Notes: generated from the letters alone by a model not told the origin. 64,000 nt of DNA from Hyphomicrobiales bacterium (GCA_017305635.1 JAFKKF010000010.1:124001-188000), one strand, 5' to 3'; shown: positions 9,864 through 18,875, counted from the stretch's first letter. Numbers and translations: made by a program.

Positions 9864-11213
9864 TCAATCGTGCCCGCCCTTGTCGGCGTGCTTCGCCCGG
9901 AAGGTCGCCGCCCAGCCGGGCTTGACCACCTGCCGGCCGCGGCCGATGGCGAGCGCGTCCGCCGGCACGTCCTCGGTGATGACGCTGCCCGAACCGACAT
10001 ACGAACCGTCGCCGAGGGTGACCGGCGCGACCAGCGCGGAATCCGAGCCGACGAAGACGTCGGCGCCGATCTCGGTGTGGTACTTGCCGTAGCCGTCATA
10101 GTTGCAGGTGATGGTGCCGGCGCCGATGTTGGAGCGCGCGCCGACATGGGCATCGCCGATATAGGTCAGGTGATTGACCTTGGCGCCCTCGTCGATCACC
10201 CCGTTCTTCACCTCGACGAAATTGCCGATGCGGGCCTTGGCGCCGATCTCGGCGCCCGGCCGCAGCCGCGCATAGGGGCCGATCACCGCGCCGGTCGCGA
10301 CCCGCGCGCCCTCCAGATGCGAGAAGGCGCGGATGGTGACGCCGTCGGCGATCGTCACGCCCGGACCAAAGACCACGTTCGGCTCGACCACGACATCCCG
10401 GCCGAGCTGCGTATCGTGGCTGAAGAACACCGTCTCTGGCGCCGTCAGCGTGGCGCCTCCCGTCATGGCCGCGTCGCGGGCACGGGACTGGAACACGGCC
10501 TCGATCGCCGCGAGCTCCTTGCGCGTATTGACGCCGAGCACCTCCTCGGCCTCGGTCTCCAGCGCAACGACCTTGCGCTTCCCCCGGTTGGCGATCTCGA
10601 CGAGGTCGGTCAGGTAGTATTCGCCCTTGGCATTCCGGTTGCCGATTTTCTTCAGGAGCGGCGCGGCCGATCCGCGGAAGGCGGCGACGCCGGCATTGCA
10701 GAAGCCGATCCGGCGCTCCTCGTCGCTGCCATCCTTCTCCTCACGGATGGCGACGAGCTGGCGCCCGTCCATGATCAGGCGGCCATAGCCGGTCGGCACG
10801 TCCGGACGGAAGCCGAGGAAGGCGACGTCGGCACCGCGAACGAGCGCACCGCGGAGCTTCTTCAGCGTCGCCGGCGTGATCAGCGGCGTGTCGCCGTAGA
10901 GAACGAGGATGTCGTCATGGCCGCCGGCGAGCTCCTTCCGCGCCGCGAGGACCGCATGGGCCGTGCCCTTCCGCTCGGCCTGCTCGTGGACAACCGCATC
11001 GGGCGCCTGTTTCGCGATGAACTCGCGGACGGCCCTGGCCTCCGGCCCGACCACCACCGCGATGCGGGTCGCCCCTGCCCCGCGCGCGGCGGCGAGCACA
11101 TGGCCGAGCATGGGCAGGCCCGCGACCTGATGCATGACCTTCGGGAGGGCGGAGCGCATGCGCGTCCCCTCCCCGGCGGCAAGGATGATGGCAAGGCAGG
11201 AGCGTTTGGCCAT
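9864..11213 (-). CDS. glmU: Bifunctional GlcNAc-1-P uridyltransferase/glucosamine-1-P acetyltransferase
   Basis: Carries out the last two steps of UDP-GlcNAc synthesis. The 449-residue protein has an N-terminal pyrophosphorylase domain with LAAGEGTRM, and a C-terminal left-handed beta-helix of hexapeptide repeats for acetyltransfer containing NFVEVKN and the TCNYDGYGK motif. The length is normal. It reads toward glmS, and a CcdA-like gene ends 70 bp upstream on the same strand. A short GGGGC/GCCCC hairpin at the 3' end lacks a T tract. Confidence 0.98.
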   Translation of the reverse strand: MAKRSCLAIILAAGEGTRMRSALPKVMHQVAGLPMLGHVLAAARGAGATRIAVVVGPEARAVREFIAKQAPDAVVHEQAERKGTAHAVLAARKELAGGHDDILVLYGDTPLITPATLKKLRGALVRGADVAFLGFRPDVPTGYGRLIMDGRQLVAIREEKDGSDEERRIGFCNAGVAAFRGSAAPLLKKIGNRNAKGEYYLTDLVEIANRGKRKVVALETEAEEVLGVNTRKELAAIEAVFQSRARDAAMTGGATLTAPETVFFSHDTQLGRDVVVEPNVVFGPGVTIADGVTIRAFSHLEGARVATGAVIGPYARLRPGAEIGAKARIGNFVEVKNGVIDEGAKVNHLTYIGDAHVGARSNIGAGTITCNYDGYGKYHTEIGADVFVGSDSALVAPVTLGDGSYVGSGSVITEDVPADALAIGRGRQVVKPGWAATFRAKHADKGGHD

Positions 11214-11282
11214 GTGGGTCCCTCGGCTGGCCGCCGGATCATGCCGGAGAATGTGGCCGATTCGGGCGGTCCGGAGACCGGC

Positions 11283-12020
11283 TTAGCCGATCTGCTGCAG
11301 GGCCGGAAACTGGTTGAGGAGCCAGAAGGACAGCGTCTGCATGCCGCCGGTGATGAACAGCACCCCCGTGACGACGAGCAGCCCGCCCATCGCCTTCTCG
11401 ACCGCGCCGATATAGCCGCGGAAGCGCCGCATCAGGCCGATGAACGGGCCGGCGAAGAGCGCCGCGATCAGGAAGGGCACGCCGAGGCCGAGGGAATACA
11501 CGGCGAGCAGGATGGCGCCGCGGAGCACCGTGCCCTCCGATCCGGCGACCGCGAGGATGGCGCCGAGCACCGGGCCGATGCAGGGCGTCCAGCCGATGGC
11601 GAAGGCGAGCCCCATGAAATAGGAGCCGACGATGCCCGCCGGGTGATTGTGCACCTGCATCCGCTTCTCGCGGTAGAGGAGCCCGATGCGGAAGACGCCG
11701 AGGAAATGCAGCCCCATGATGATGATGAGGATGCCGGCGACGACGCCGAGCGGCTCGCGATACTGCATGACCAGCCGGCCGATCGCCGAGGCGGTGGCGC
11801 CGAGGGTCACGAAGACGGTGGTGAAGCCGAGCACGAAGGCGAGCGCGGCGAAGAACACGGTGCGGCGCGCGACGGCGACGTTGGACCGGTCGGTCAGCTG
11901 GTCGAGGCTGACGCCCGCCATGTAGCAGAGATAGGGCGGCACCAGCGGCAGCACGCAGGGCGAGGCGAAGGAGAGGATGCCCGCGACCAGGGCGCCGCCG
12001 TGGGAAACGTCGATGGCCAT
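11283..12020 (-). CDS. CcdA/DsbD-type cytochrome c biogenesis transmembrane protein
   Basis: A 245-residue polytopic membrane protein of the DsbD/CcdA family, which passes electrons from cytoplasmic thioredoxin across the membrane for cytochrome c maturation or thiol reduction. Two conserved redox cysteines are visible, in FASPCVLPLVPP (helix 1) and GWTPCIGPVLGA (helix 4), in the standard pseudo-symmetric arrangement. About six helices are predicted. The start ATG is directly followed by family sequence. No ccm genes are nearby, so the periplasmic partner is unknown. Confidence 0.9.
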   Translation of the reverse strand: MAIDVSHGGALVAGILSFASPCVLPLVPPYLCYMAGVSLDQLTDRSNVAVARRTVFFAALAFVLGFTTVFVTLGATASAIGRLVMQYREPLGVVAGILIIIMGLHFLGVFRIGLLYREKRMQVHNHPAGIVGSYFMGLAFAIGWTPCIGPVLGAILAVAGSEGTVLRGAILLAVYSLGLGVPFLIAALFAGPFIGLMRRFRGYIGAVEKAMGGLLVVTGVLFITGGMQTLSFWLLNQFPALQQIG

Positions 12021-12103
12021 GGGGGTAAGGACTTCACGCCTCGCGAGGTGCCGGCAGCCCGGCGTCGGCCCTGCTTATAGGGTGGCGGCTTCCCACGCCA
12101 GAC

Positions 12104-12811
12104 TCACCTTTTTGCGAGCGGGCGTGACGCTTCGACACGCGCCCGGCGCTTTCCGGGCATGCGACGCGTCTTATCGGGTTCGCGGCGGGCGACAGCGGCC
12201 TCGCTTTCGTCGGGCGGATCGAATTGTTTCACCTCCCTGATGGCCAGGTCGAGCAGGTCCATGGCGCTCGTGCCTTTCGGCGCCATGTCCAACAGGCGGA
12301 CCAGCCGCTTCTCGATGGCAAGGATCGCGAAGCCATGCACCAGAGCCCAGGTCGCCGTCATTGCCCCGATCTGGCGGAGGGCATCGGCATCGCCAAGCCC
12401 CGCCGGCGGCCCGTTCACCTCCCTGAGGACGGTGAAAGTCTGCGAGCGGGCCTCGAACAGAGACGGGCGGCGGGCGTCCAGCCGATCCTCGCGGAACATG
12501 AGCGAGTAGAGCTGCGGATTCTCGATCGCGAAGGCGACATAGGCGCGGGAGGTGTCGGCGCGCGCCGTGACGGAGTTGCCGGCGGCGCGCAGCATCTTCG
12601 CCAGGCGCAGGAAGCCGACAGCGGCGAGATCGCTGAGGAGGCCCGACAGATCCTGGAAATGATGCGCCGGCGATCCATGCGAGACGCCGGCCTCGCGGGC
12701 GATCGCGCGCAGCGACAGCGCTGCGAGGCCATCGCGCACCAGCACCTTCTCCGCCGCCGCCAGCAGCGCCACGCGCAGATTGCCGTGATGGTAGGTCTTC
12801 CGCTGCTTCAT
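12104..12811 (-). CDS. TetR/AcrR family transcriptional regulator (WHG-domain type)
   Basis: A 235-residue regulator. The N-terminal helix-turn-helix (KTYHHGNLR to about residue 55, with SLRAIAREAGVSHGSPAHHF) is typical of TetR proteins with the TetR_C_33/WHG ligand-binding domain. ATG 12811 is preferred because the family begins at KTYHHGNLR; an in-frame ATG at 12862 would add 17 residues and neither has a strong ribosome-binding site. Two GAACA(G/C)TGTC(C/T)AGAT sequences lie upstream (12823 and 12889), one next to this start, which suggests autorepression. The ligand is unknown. Confidence 0.87.
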   Translation of the reverse strand: MKQRKTYHHGNLRVALLAAAEKVLVRDGLAALSLRAIAREAGVSHGSPAHHFQDLSGLLSDLAAVGFLRLAKMLRAAGNSVTARADTSRAYVAFAIENPQLYSLMFREDRLDARRPSLFEARSQTFTVLREVNGPPAGLGDADALRQIGAMTATWALVHGFAILAIEKRLVRLLDMAPKGTSAMDLLDLAIREVKQFDPPDESEAAVARREPDKTRRMPGKRRARVEASRPLAKR

Positions 12812-12822
12812 CGATTCAATTT

Positions 12823-12903
12823 GAACAGTGTCCAGATTGTTGTTGACAGGGTCAGCGGACATCGGTATCCGACCGCTGTCTGGATTTCGAACACTGTCTA
12901 GAT
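12823..12903. promoter_or_regulatory. Twin direct-repeat operator for the TetR regulator
   Basis: GAACAGTGTCCAGAT (12823-12837) and GAACACTGTCTAGAT (12889-12903) are near-identical 15-mers in the same orientation, 66 bp apart. Each is an imperfect palindrome around ACA-N-TGT, as expected for a TetR dimer site. They flank the promoter region between the leftward regulator gene and the rightward gene at 13008. Binding by the TetR protein is inferred from position and symmetry. Confidence 0.6.
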
Positions 12904-13007
12904 CAAGGGCGCGGGCGCGTCAATGGCGGCCCGGGAGAAGATCGGCGTGCCTGTCGCGCGTGAAGCTGCCTCTCCGAGCCCAACACAACCGATAGAAAGG
13001 TGATCCG

Positions 13008-13391
13008 ATGCTCCGAACTGCCCTCCTCGCCGCTGGCCTCGTCTTCTCCGTCGCGGGCGCGGCCAGTGCCATGCCGATCGCACCTGCCGTCCCGGCTCCC
13101 GCCGCGGCTCCCATCATCCAAGTCGATTCCATCTGCGGCCCGGGCTATCACCTCGGCTCCGGCCAGATGCGCTGCTGGCCGAATGGCGGCGGCGGCCCCG
13201 GCTATTGCCGTCCGGGCCTGCATCCGGGTCCGTACGGCAAGGGCTGCATCCCTGCCGAAGGCCCGGCATACCTGCCGCCGATGCCGAGCTACAAGGCGCC
13301 GTATCCCCCCGGCATTCCGACCTGGGCCGGCCAGTGCCCCTACGGCATGCATCCGGGCTCCGGCGACAAGCGCTGCTGGCCGAACCGCTAG
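13008..13391 (+). CDS. Small secreted protein with three Cys-Gly-His repeats (GCG_CRPN-like)
   Basis: A 127-residue exported protein: Sec signal peptide (about 1-21, ending ASA), proline/alanine linker, then three copies of C-x2-G-x-H-x-G-x5-C-(W/I)-P: CGPGYHLGSGQMRCWP, CRPGLHPGPYGKGCIP and CPYGMHPGSGDKRCWP. All six cysteines fall in these repeats, so disulphides in the periplasm are likely. It resembles Hyphomicrobiales proteins with GCG_CRPN repeats, which have no known function. A GAAAGG site precedes the ATG. The upstream region holds the TetR-type sites, so it may share that control. Confidence 0.8.
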   Translation: MLRTALLAAGLVFSVAGAASAMPIAPAVPAPAAAPIIQVDSICGPGYHLGSGQMRCWPNGGGGPGYCRPGLHPGPYGKGCIPAEGPAYLPPMPSYKAPYPPGIPTWAGQCPYGMHPGSGDKRCWPNR

Positions 13392-13562
13392 CGCGTCGGT
13401 CTCGTGTCACGGCCGGCGCGGGTCCATTGGGCGTGCGCCGTGCCTGTCCGTCTGCCACCGGCAGGATGACCGGGCTTGCGCATCCGCCTTCCGCGGCCCG
13501 CGGCTATTGACCCTCCCCGGACCCGCCGATAGGTTCGCCGCCGTCCGCTGGGAGCCAGGGAC

Positions 13563-13637
13563 GAGCGCGTAGCTCAGGGGTAGAGCGTCCGACTTTTAAT
13601 CGGCAGGTCCCGGGTTCGATCCCCGGCGCGCTCACCA
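13563..13637 (+). tRNA. tRNA-Lys (anticodon TTT)
   Basis: A 75-nt cloverleaf including an encoded CCA. The acceptor arms GAGCGCG and CGCGCTC pair perfectly, with discriminator A. The D arm is GCTC/GAGC, the anticodon loop C-TTTTAA places TTT at 13595-13597, and the T arm CCGGG-TTCGATC-CCCGG is standard. The anticodon stem has one weak pair at its base (T13588 against C13604). No integrase or duplicated 3' end is near, so it is not a visible attachment site. Confidence 0.96.
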
Positions 13638-13646
13638 GTCGGCCGC

Positions 13647-13883
13647 CTAGAACGCCTTGAAGGTCACGATCGTGCGGGTATCGCGGATGCCTTCCACGGT
13701 TTGCACCGATTCGGTGATGAAGTGGCCGATGTCGGCGCCCTCGGGCACGTAAAGCTTCACCAGGAGGTCGAAGTCGCCGGCGGTCGAATAGACCTCCGAG
13801 GCAATCTCGGCGTCGACCAGGGCATTCGCCACCTCGTAGGCGCGGCCGAGCTCGCACTTGATCTGGACGAATACCGCCTTCAT
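13647..13883 (-). CDS. Stand-alone Lrp/AsnC ligand-binding (RAM) domain protein
   Basis: A 78-residue protein matching only the C-terminal RAM/AsnC effector domain (MKAVFVQIKCELGRAY to the end); the DNA-binding helix-turn-helix of full Lrp proteins is absent. Such single-domain proteins form oligomers and may bind amino acids or partner with full-length Lrp members. The ATG at 13883 starts exactly at the domain; the frame is open upstream but has no domain sequence. It converges on the tRNA gene. Confidence 0.85.
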   Translation of the reverse strand: MKAVFVQIKCELGRAYEVANALVDAEIASEVYSTAGDFDLLVKLYVPEGADIGHFITESVQTVEGIRDTRTIVTFKAF

Positions 13884-14056
13884 GGCCCGCACCTCCGAGG
13901 ATTCCGTCTGGCGAGAGGACATGAGATCGGGGGCCGGTGCAAGGCCCCATGGCCGGCCGCCGGCGCGGGGCACGCCGTCGTGAAACCCGGCGGCCGCCGG
14001 CTGCGTATATGCTTGGTGACGAATCTCGTTTGACGCATGAGACGGAGATGGCCGCC

Positions 14057-14488
14057 ATGAAGTCGATTGCCGGATTCCTCCTCGCCCTCCTGCTGATCGC
14101 CCTTGGCGGCCCCGCTGCCCGCGCCGACGACCTGTCGGACGGCGACCGCGACGCCATCCGCTCCATCGTGATGGGGCAGATGACCGCCTTCCAGCACGAC
14201 GACGGCAACGCCGCCTATGGCTACGCCTCGCCGGCGATCCGCGAGCTCTTCCCGAGCCCGGACATCTTCATGAACATGGTGCGCAAGGGCTATCCGCCGG
14301 TCTACCGGCCGCAATCGGTGACCTTCGGCGAGATCGGCGACAGCCCACGCGGGCCGCAGCAGAAGGTCTTCCTCACCGGTCCGGACGGCAAGAGCTACGT
14401 CGCGGTCTATACGCTGCAGCGCCAGCCGGACGGCACCTGGAAGATCAACGGCTGCACGCTGGTCGAGGATACCGGCGCCTCGATCTAG
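14057..14488 (+). CDS. Exported DUF4864 family protein
   Basis: A 143-residue protein with a Sec signal peptide (about 1-24, ending ARADD) and a DUF4864 domain recognised from the MGQMTAFQHDDGNAAYGYASP region through the GTWKINGCTLV C-terminus, an NTF2-like fold. Function is unknown; the location is periplasmic. The second of two close ATGs (14057) is chosen because GGAG lies nine bases upstream, while for ATG 14048 it would touch the start codon. Confidence 0.82.
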   Translation: MKSIAGFLLALLLIALGGPAARADDLSDGDRDAIRSIVMGQMTAFQHDDGNAAYGYASPAIRELFPSPDIFMNMVRKGYPPVYRPQSVTFGEIGDSPRGPQQKVFLTGPDGKSYVAVYTLQRQPDGTWKINGCTLVEDTGASI

Positions 14489-14504
14489 TCAAGGAACGGG
14501 CTGG

Positions 14505-15635
14505 TCAGAGCGCCGGGATGTCGCCGCGCGCCCAGCCTTCCCTGACCTCGGCCCGGTATTCCTCGAAACGGCCCGCGGCGATGGCGGCGCGGATGCCGGC
14601 CATGAGCGACTGGTAGTAGGCGAGGTTGTTCCAGGTGAGCAGCATGCCCGACAGGTTCTCGCCCGCCTTCACCAGGTGGTGGAGATAGGCGCGGGAATAG
14701 TCGCGCGCCGGCGGCCAATCGGCCGACTCGTCGAGCGGGCGCGGGTCGTCGGCGTGGCGCGCGTTCTTCAGGTTCAGCTTGCCGAAGCGGGTATAGGCGA
14801 CGCCATGCCGGCCGGCGCGCGTCGGCATCACGCAATCGAACATGTCGATGCCGCGGGCGACGGATTCGATGATGTCGTCGGGCGTGCCGACGCCCATCAG
14901 GTAGCGCGGACGGTCGGCCGGCATGTGCGGCACGGTGGTGGCGATTATGTCGAGCATCACCGCCTGCGGCTCGCCGACCGCCAGCCCGCCGATGGCATAG
15001 CCGTCGAAGCCGATGGCCGCCAGCGCCTCAGCCGATTCGATGCGCAGCGCCGGCACGTCGCCGCCCTGGACGATGCCGAAGAGCGCCCTGCCCCTGGTGT
15101 CGCCGAAGGCGGCCTTCGAGCGCTCCGCCCAGCGAAGCGACAGGCGCATGGCGCGCTCGAGCTCGGCCGGCGGCGAGGGCAGCGGGGGACATTCGTCCAA
15201 CTGCATGCGGATATCGGAATCGAGCAGTCCCTGGATCTCCAGCGAGCGCTCCGGCGTCAGGCGATGCGCGCTGCCGTCGAGGTGCGAGCGGAAGGTGACG
15301 CCCTCCTCGTCGAGCTTCCTCAGCGCCGAGAGCGACATGACCTGGAAGCCGCCTGAATCCGTGAGGATCGGGTATGGCCAGTTGGCCATCCTGTGAAGCC
15401 CGCCGAGGCGCGCGACCCGCTCGGCGCCCGGCCTCAGCATCAGGTGGTAGGTATTGCCGAGGATCACGTCCGCGCCGAGCGCACGGACCTGGTCCATGTA
15501 CATCGCCTTCACCGTGCCGGCGGTGCCGACCGGCATGAACGCGGGCGTGCGTATCGTCCCGCGCGGCAGGTCGAGCGCGCCGGTGCGCGCGGCGCCGTCG
15601 GTCGCCGCGACCGCGAAGCTGACGCCCTCGGTCAT
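14505..15635 (-). CDS. tgt: tRNA-guanine transglycosylase, without the classical zinc cysteines
   Basis: Exchanges G34 for preQ1 in GUN-anticodon tRNAs in queuosine synthesis. The 376-residue TIM barrel keeps the active-site motifs [18 protein letters not shown] and FDCVMPTR. In the zinc-binding segment, bacterial enzymes have CxCxxC before [10 protein letters not shown]; here it reads [17 protein letters not shown], so all three cysteines are replaced while the histidine remains. The rest is intact, so this is not a decaying gene. Its ATG overlaps the queA stop (ATGA), so the two are translationally coupled. Confidence 0.95.
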   Translation of the reverse strand: MTEGVSFAVAATDGAARTGALDLPRGTIRTPAFMPVGTAGTVKAMYMDQVRALGADVILGNTYHLMLRPGAERVARLGGLHRMANWPYPILTDSGGFQVMSLSALRKLDEEGVTFRSHLDGSAHRLTPERSLEIQGLLDSDIRMQLDECPPLPSPPAELERAMRLSLRWAERSKAAFGDTRGRALFGIVQGGDVPALRIESAEALAAIGFDGYAIGGLAVGEPQAVMLDIIATTVPHMPADRPRYLMGVGTPDDIIESVARGIDMFDCVMPTRAGRHGVAYTRFGKLNLKNARHADDPRPLDESADWPPARDYSRAYLHHLVKAGENLSGMLLTWNNLAYYQSLMAGIRAAIAAGRFEEYRAEVREGWARGDIPAL

Positions 15636-16705
15636 GTCGCCTCCGGCCAGAGGAGCGACGCGTCGCCATAGGAATAGAAGCGATAGCCGCCCGCAATGGC
15701 GTGGGCATAGGCGGCGAGCATGCGCTCGCGCCCGGCGAAGGCCGAGACCAGCATGAAGAGCGTCGAGCGCGGCAGGTGGAAATTGGTCATCAGGAGATCG
15801 ACGGCGCGGAAGCGGTAGCCGGGCGTGATGAAGATGGAGGTTTCGCCGGCAAAGGATCGGATCGTGCCATCCTCGCCGGCGGCGCTCTCGAGGAGCCGGA
15901 GCGATGTCGTGCCGACGGCCACGATGCGTCCGCCCCGCCTCCGCGTCTCGTTCAGTGCATCGGCGGTCGCCGCGCTGACCGTCCCCCATTCGGGATGCAT
16001 GTGGTGGTCGGCGGTATCGTCGGCCTTGACCGGCAGGAACGTGCCGGCGCCGACATGGAGCGTGACGGTGTGGCGGGCGATGCCGGCGGCGTCGAGCCGC
16101 TCCAGCAGCTCGGGGGTGAAATGGAGGCCCGCGGTCGGCGCGGCGACGGCCCCCTCCTCGCGCGCATAGACGGTCTGGTAGTCGCGCCGGTCCTCGGCGT
16201 CCTCGGCGCGGCGGCCGGCAATGTAGGGCGGCAGCGGGATGTGCCCGACCGCGGCGATCGCCTCGTCGAGAAGCGGGGTCGACAGGTCGAAGCGCAGCGT
16301 CACCTCCGCCTCGTTCCGCGCCTCGACCGTGGCGTCAAGCCCTGACGCCAGGCAGGCATTGTCGGTGAGCTGGCCGAAGCGGATGCGGTCGCCGGGCGCC
16401 AGGCGCTTCGCCGGCCGCGCCAGCGCCCGCCAGCGGGACGAGCCCTCGCGCTTGTGAAGCGTCACGCTGACATGGGCCGCATTGCCGTCGCGGAAACGCT
16501 CGCCGTGAAGCTCGGCCGGGATGACGCGCGTGTCGTTGACGACCAGCGCGTCGCCCGGCCTGAGCAGGTCCGGCAGGTCGCGGACGATCCGATCCTCGAG
16601 GGCATCCGGCCTGACCGCGAGGAGTCGCGCCGCGTCGCGCGGTCGGGCCGGGCGAAGCGCAATGCGGTCCTCGGGAAGGTCGAAGTCGAAAAGGTCAACG
16701 CGCAT
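15632..16705 (-). CDS. queA: S-adenosylmethionine:tRNA ribosyltransferase-isomerase
   Basis: Converts preQ1-tRNA to epoxyqueuosine-tRNA using the ribosyl part of SAM, the step after Tgt. The 357-residue protein begins [19 protein letters not shown] and contains [14 protein letters not shown] and [25 protein letters not shown], all hallmark QueA segments. It is the penultimate gene of the coaD-to-tgt leftward cluster and overlaps tgt by 4 bp. Confidence 0.97.
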   Translation of the reverse strand: MRVDLFDFDLPEDRIALRPARPRDAARLLAVRPDALEDRIVRDLPDLLRPGDALVVNDTRVIPAELHGERFRDGNAAHVSVTLHKREGSSRWRALARPAKRLAPGDRIRFGQLTDNACLASGLDATVEARNEAEVTLRFDLSTPLLDEAIAAVGHIPLPPYIAGRRAEDAEDRRDYQTVYAREEGAVAAPTAGLHFTPELLERLDAAGIARHTVTLHVGAGTFLPVKADDTADHHMHPEWGTVSAATADALNETRRRGGRIVAVGTTSLRLLESAAGEDGTIRSFAGETSIFITPGYRFRAVDLLMTNFHLPRSTLFMLVSAFAGRERMLAAYAHAIAGGYRFYSYGDASLLWPEAT

Positions 16706-16767
16706 GGGGTGGTGTAACGACCGGCGTCGATCCGGTCCACCCTAACGCATCGCGCCGGAGGCGCCGC

Positions 16768-17244
16768 CTACCCCTTCACGTCGGCCGCGACCTTCATCGA
16801 AACGATCTTGTCGGGATCCTTGACCGGCTCGCCGCGCTTGATCTTGTCGATGTTCTCCATGCCTTCCACCACCTTCCCCCAGACCGTGTACTGGCCGTTG
16901 AGGAAGGGAGCGTCGTCGAAGCAGAGGAAGAACTGGCTGTCGCCCGAGTCCGGGTTCTGGGCGCGGGCCATGGAGGCGGTGCCACGGACATGGGGCTCGC
17001 GGCTGAACTCGGCCTTCAGCTTCTGGCCCGATCCGCCCATGCCGGTGCCGGTCGGGTCGCCGGTCTGGGCCATGAAGCCGTCGATGACGCGGTGGAACAC
17101 GATGCCGTCGTAGAAGCCCTTCCGCGCCAGCTCCTTGATGCGGGCGACGTGCTTCGGCGCAAGGTCCGGACGGAGCGCGATGACGGCGCGGCCCTTGGTG
17201 GTTTCGAGAATGAGCGTGTTTTCCGGATCCTTGATCTCGGCCAT
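16768..17244 (-). CDS. Cytoplasmic cyclophilin-type peptidyl-prolyl isomerase
   Basis: A 158-residue cyclophilin catalysing cis-trans prolyl isomerisation. It has no signal peptide (MAEIKDPENTLILETTKG), so it is cytosolic. The signature FHRVIDGFMAQTGDPTGTG and the active-site region DSGDSQFFLCFDDAPFLNGQYTVWGKV are complete. It lies 26 bp downstream of a paralogue with a signal peptide, giving a tandem pair for two compartments. Confidence 0.95.
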   Translation of the reverse strand: MAEIKDPENTLILETTKGRAVIALRPDLAPKHVARIKELARKGFYDGIVFHRVIDGFMAQTGDPTGTGMGGSGQKLKAEFSREPHVRGTASMARAQNPDSGDSQFFLCFDDAPFLNGQYTVWGKVVEGMENIDKIKRGEPVKDPDKIVSMKVAADVKG

Positions 17245-17270
17245 GGCAGTCCCCTCTTTCTTCCTGATGC

Positions 17271-17846
17271 TTACTTCTTGGCGTCGGCGGCGACCTGCAT
17301 CTTCACGATGCGGTCGGGATTCTCCACGCTGCCATTGTCGGCCTCGCTGCCCTTCTTGATCTTGTCGACGAATTCCATGCCGCTCACGACCTCGCCCCAG
17401 ATGGTGTACTGGCCGTCGAGGAAGCCGGCATCGTCGAAGCAGATGAAGAACTGCGAATTGGCCGAGTTGGGATCCTGGCTGCGCGCAGCGCCGACGGTGC
17501 CGCGGCCGAAATGGGCCTTGGAGAACTCGGCCTTCAGGTCGGGCAGATCAGAGCCGCCCGTGCCGGTGCCGGTCGGGTCGCCGCCCTGGGCCATGAAGCC
17601 CGGGATGACGCGGTGGAACGGCGTGTTGTCGTAGAAGCCCTGGCGGGCCAGCTTCTTCACCTGCGCGACGTGGTTGGGCGCGAGGTCCGGCCTCAGCTTG
17701 ATGACCACGCGGCCATAGGTGAGGTCCATATAGAGCGTGTTCTCGGGGTCGAGCTGTTCGGCCGCGGCCGCCGGGTGCATGAAGGCCGGGGCGAGCAGGA
17801 GGAAAGCGCCGAACAGGAAATGCGGGGCGAGCTGGAAGAGCTTCAT
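17271..17846 (-). CDS. Periplasmic cyclophilin-type peptidyl-prolyl isomerase
   Basis: A 191-residue cyclophilin with an N-terminal Sec signal peptide (about 1-27, ending PAAAAEQ), so it folds exported proteins. FHRVIPGFMAQGGDPTGTG and NSQFFICFDDAGFLDGQYTIWGEV are conserved. Its ATG overlaps the stop of the upstream gene (ATGA at 17843), which implies translational coupling. It is clearly paralogous to the cytosolic gene at 16768. Confidence 0.95.
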   Translation of the reverse strand: MKLFQLAPHFLFGAFLLLAPAFMHPAAAAEQLDPENTLYMDLTYGRVVIKLRPDLAPNHVAQVKKLARQGFYDNTPFHRVIPGFMAQGGDPTGTGTGGSDLPDLKAEFSKAHFGRGTVGAARSQDPNSANSQFFICFDDAGFLDGQYTIWGEVVSGMEFVDKIKKGSEADNGSVENPDRIVKMQVAADAKK

Positions 17847-18274
17847 TCGTCACCAAAATTGCACTGGAGTGGGTGGACGGAGCGTCCGGGAAGATGAAGG
17901 ACGCCGACGCGGGCGAAGGTGCCGCCCTCGTTGGCGCTGAGGATGCGGACATGGGCGATGATCGCCGACTGCCGGTCGTCCGCCACGTCGATGGAGATCA
18001 CTTCGCCATCGTCGAAGGACTGCAGGAGCGAGGCCGGCGTCCATTTGTCGTCGCCGGCATTGTCGACGTCGGGAATGGTGGACCACTTTTCCTTGCCATC
18101 GACGATGCGGACCCAGTTCGGCTTGTCGACCGGCAGGCCGTCGGAAAGGTTCAATTCGACCAGCGCCTCGGACTGGTCGATCGCCTCGCAATCGACGGTA
18201 GAGGTCGCGGCGGCCGGAACCGCGGTAGCGGCAAGGAGGACGAGCCCACCGGCCAACTGGGCGATATGGTGCAA
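17843..18274 (-). CDS. Exported protein of unknown function with a TTG start
   Basis: A 143-residue protein, not recognised as a named family. The chosen TTG (18274) has an AGGAGG site six bases upstream, far better than any ATG or GTG in frame, and starts a good signal peptide (about 1-22, ending AAA). Two cysteines, one near the mature N-terminus and one four residues from the end, could form a disulphide. The frame starts 8 bp after coaD and overlaps the ppi start by 4 bp, so it is an operon member. Confidence 0.75.
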   Translation of the reverse strand: MHHIAQLAGGLVLLAATAVPAAATSTVDCEAIDQSEALVELNLSDGLPVDKPNWVRIVDGKEKWSTIPDVDNAGDDKWTPASLLQSFDDGEVISIDVADDRQSAIIAHVRILSANEGGTFARVGVLHLPGRSVHPLQCNFGDE

Positions 18275-18282
18275 GAGGCCTC

Positions 18283-18780
18283 CTAGCCGCGGCGGGCGAA
18301 CTTCGCCTTCAGGCGCCGGGCGACGCCGGCCGGCACGAAGGGCGCGACGTCGCCGCCCAGGGCTGCGATCTGGCGGACAAGCGTGGCGGTGATATGGCGG
18401 GAAGCCGGCGCCGCCGGCAGGAAGACGGTGCGGATGCCGGGCGCAAGCGTCCCGTTCATGCCGGCCATCTGCATCTCGTAGTCGAAATCGGCCGAATCGC
18501 GGAGGCCGCGGACGAGGATCGTGGCGCCGGCCGTCTTCGCCGCCTCGACCGCCAGCCCCTCGAAGGCGATCGCCTTGACGCGCCTTGCAGCCCCTGCGGC
18601 CTTCGCCATCTCGCCGATCATCGCCTGCCGCTCCTCGACCGTGAAGATCGGCGCCTTGGACGGATTGACGCCGATCGCGACAATCACCGTGTCGGCGATG
18701 TCGAGGGCACCGGCGAGGATGTCGGCGTGGCCGTTGGTCACGGGGTCGAAAGTGCCCGGATAGAAGGCAATGCGGCTCAT
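18283..18780 (-). CDS. coaD: Phosphopantetheine adenylyltransferase
   Basis: Fourth step of coenzyme A synthesis: 4'-phosphopantetheine plus ATP gives dephospho-CoA. The 165-residue protein shows the nucleotidyltransferase motif [12 protein letters not shown] at the N-terminus and [21 protein letters not shown], which are diagnostic. It is the first gene of the leftward coaD-(17843)-ppi-ppi-queA-tgt cluster, and its promoter region is divergent from the gene at 19003. Confidence 0.97.
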   Translation of the reverse strand: MSRIAFYPGTFDPVTNGHADILAGALDIADTVIVAIGVNPSKAPIFTVEERQAMIGEMAKAAGAARRVKAIAFEGLAVEAAKTAGATILVRGLRDSADFDYEMQMAGMNGTLAPGIRTVFLPAAPASRHITATLVRQIAALGGDVAPFVPAGVARRLKAKFARRG

Positions 18781-18875
18781 CGGAGGCCCTTCCGATCGCC
18801 CGGAAACCGCCCGCGATCAAAGGCGGGGCTTCTTAGCCCGAGCGCCAAAAGCCAGCAAGGCCGCGATTTCCCGGA

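Noticed and set aside
9840-9864. Terminator after glmU (GGGGC-ACCC-GCCCC)
   Set aside because: The stem is only five base pairs and no T tract follows on either strand.
9765-12080. A 771-codon plus-strand open frame through glmU and the CcdA-like gene
   Set aside because: It is antisense to two clear genes and has a repetitive Asp/Ala/Gly/Arg composition. It is an artefact of high GC.
13563-13637. tRNA-Lys as an integration site
   Set aside because: No integrase, no duplicated tRNA 3' end and no foreign block is visible on either side.
14505-15635. tgt as a pseudogene because of its missing zinc cysteines
   Set aside because: The frame is intact, other active-site motifs are conserved, and it is translationally coupled to queA.
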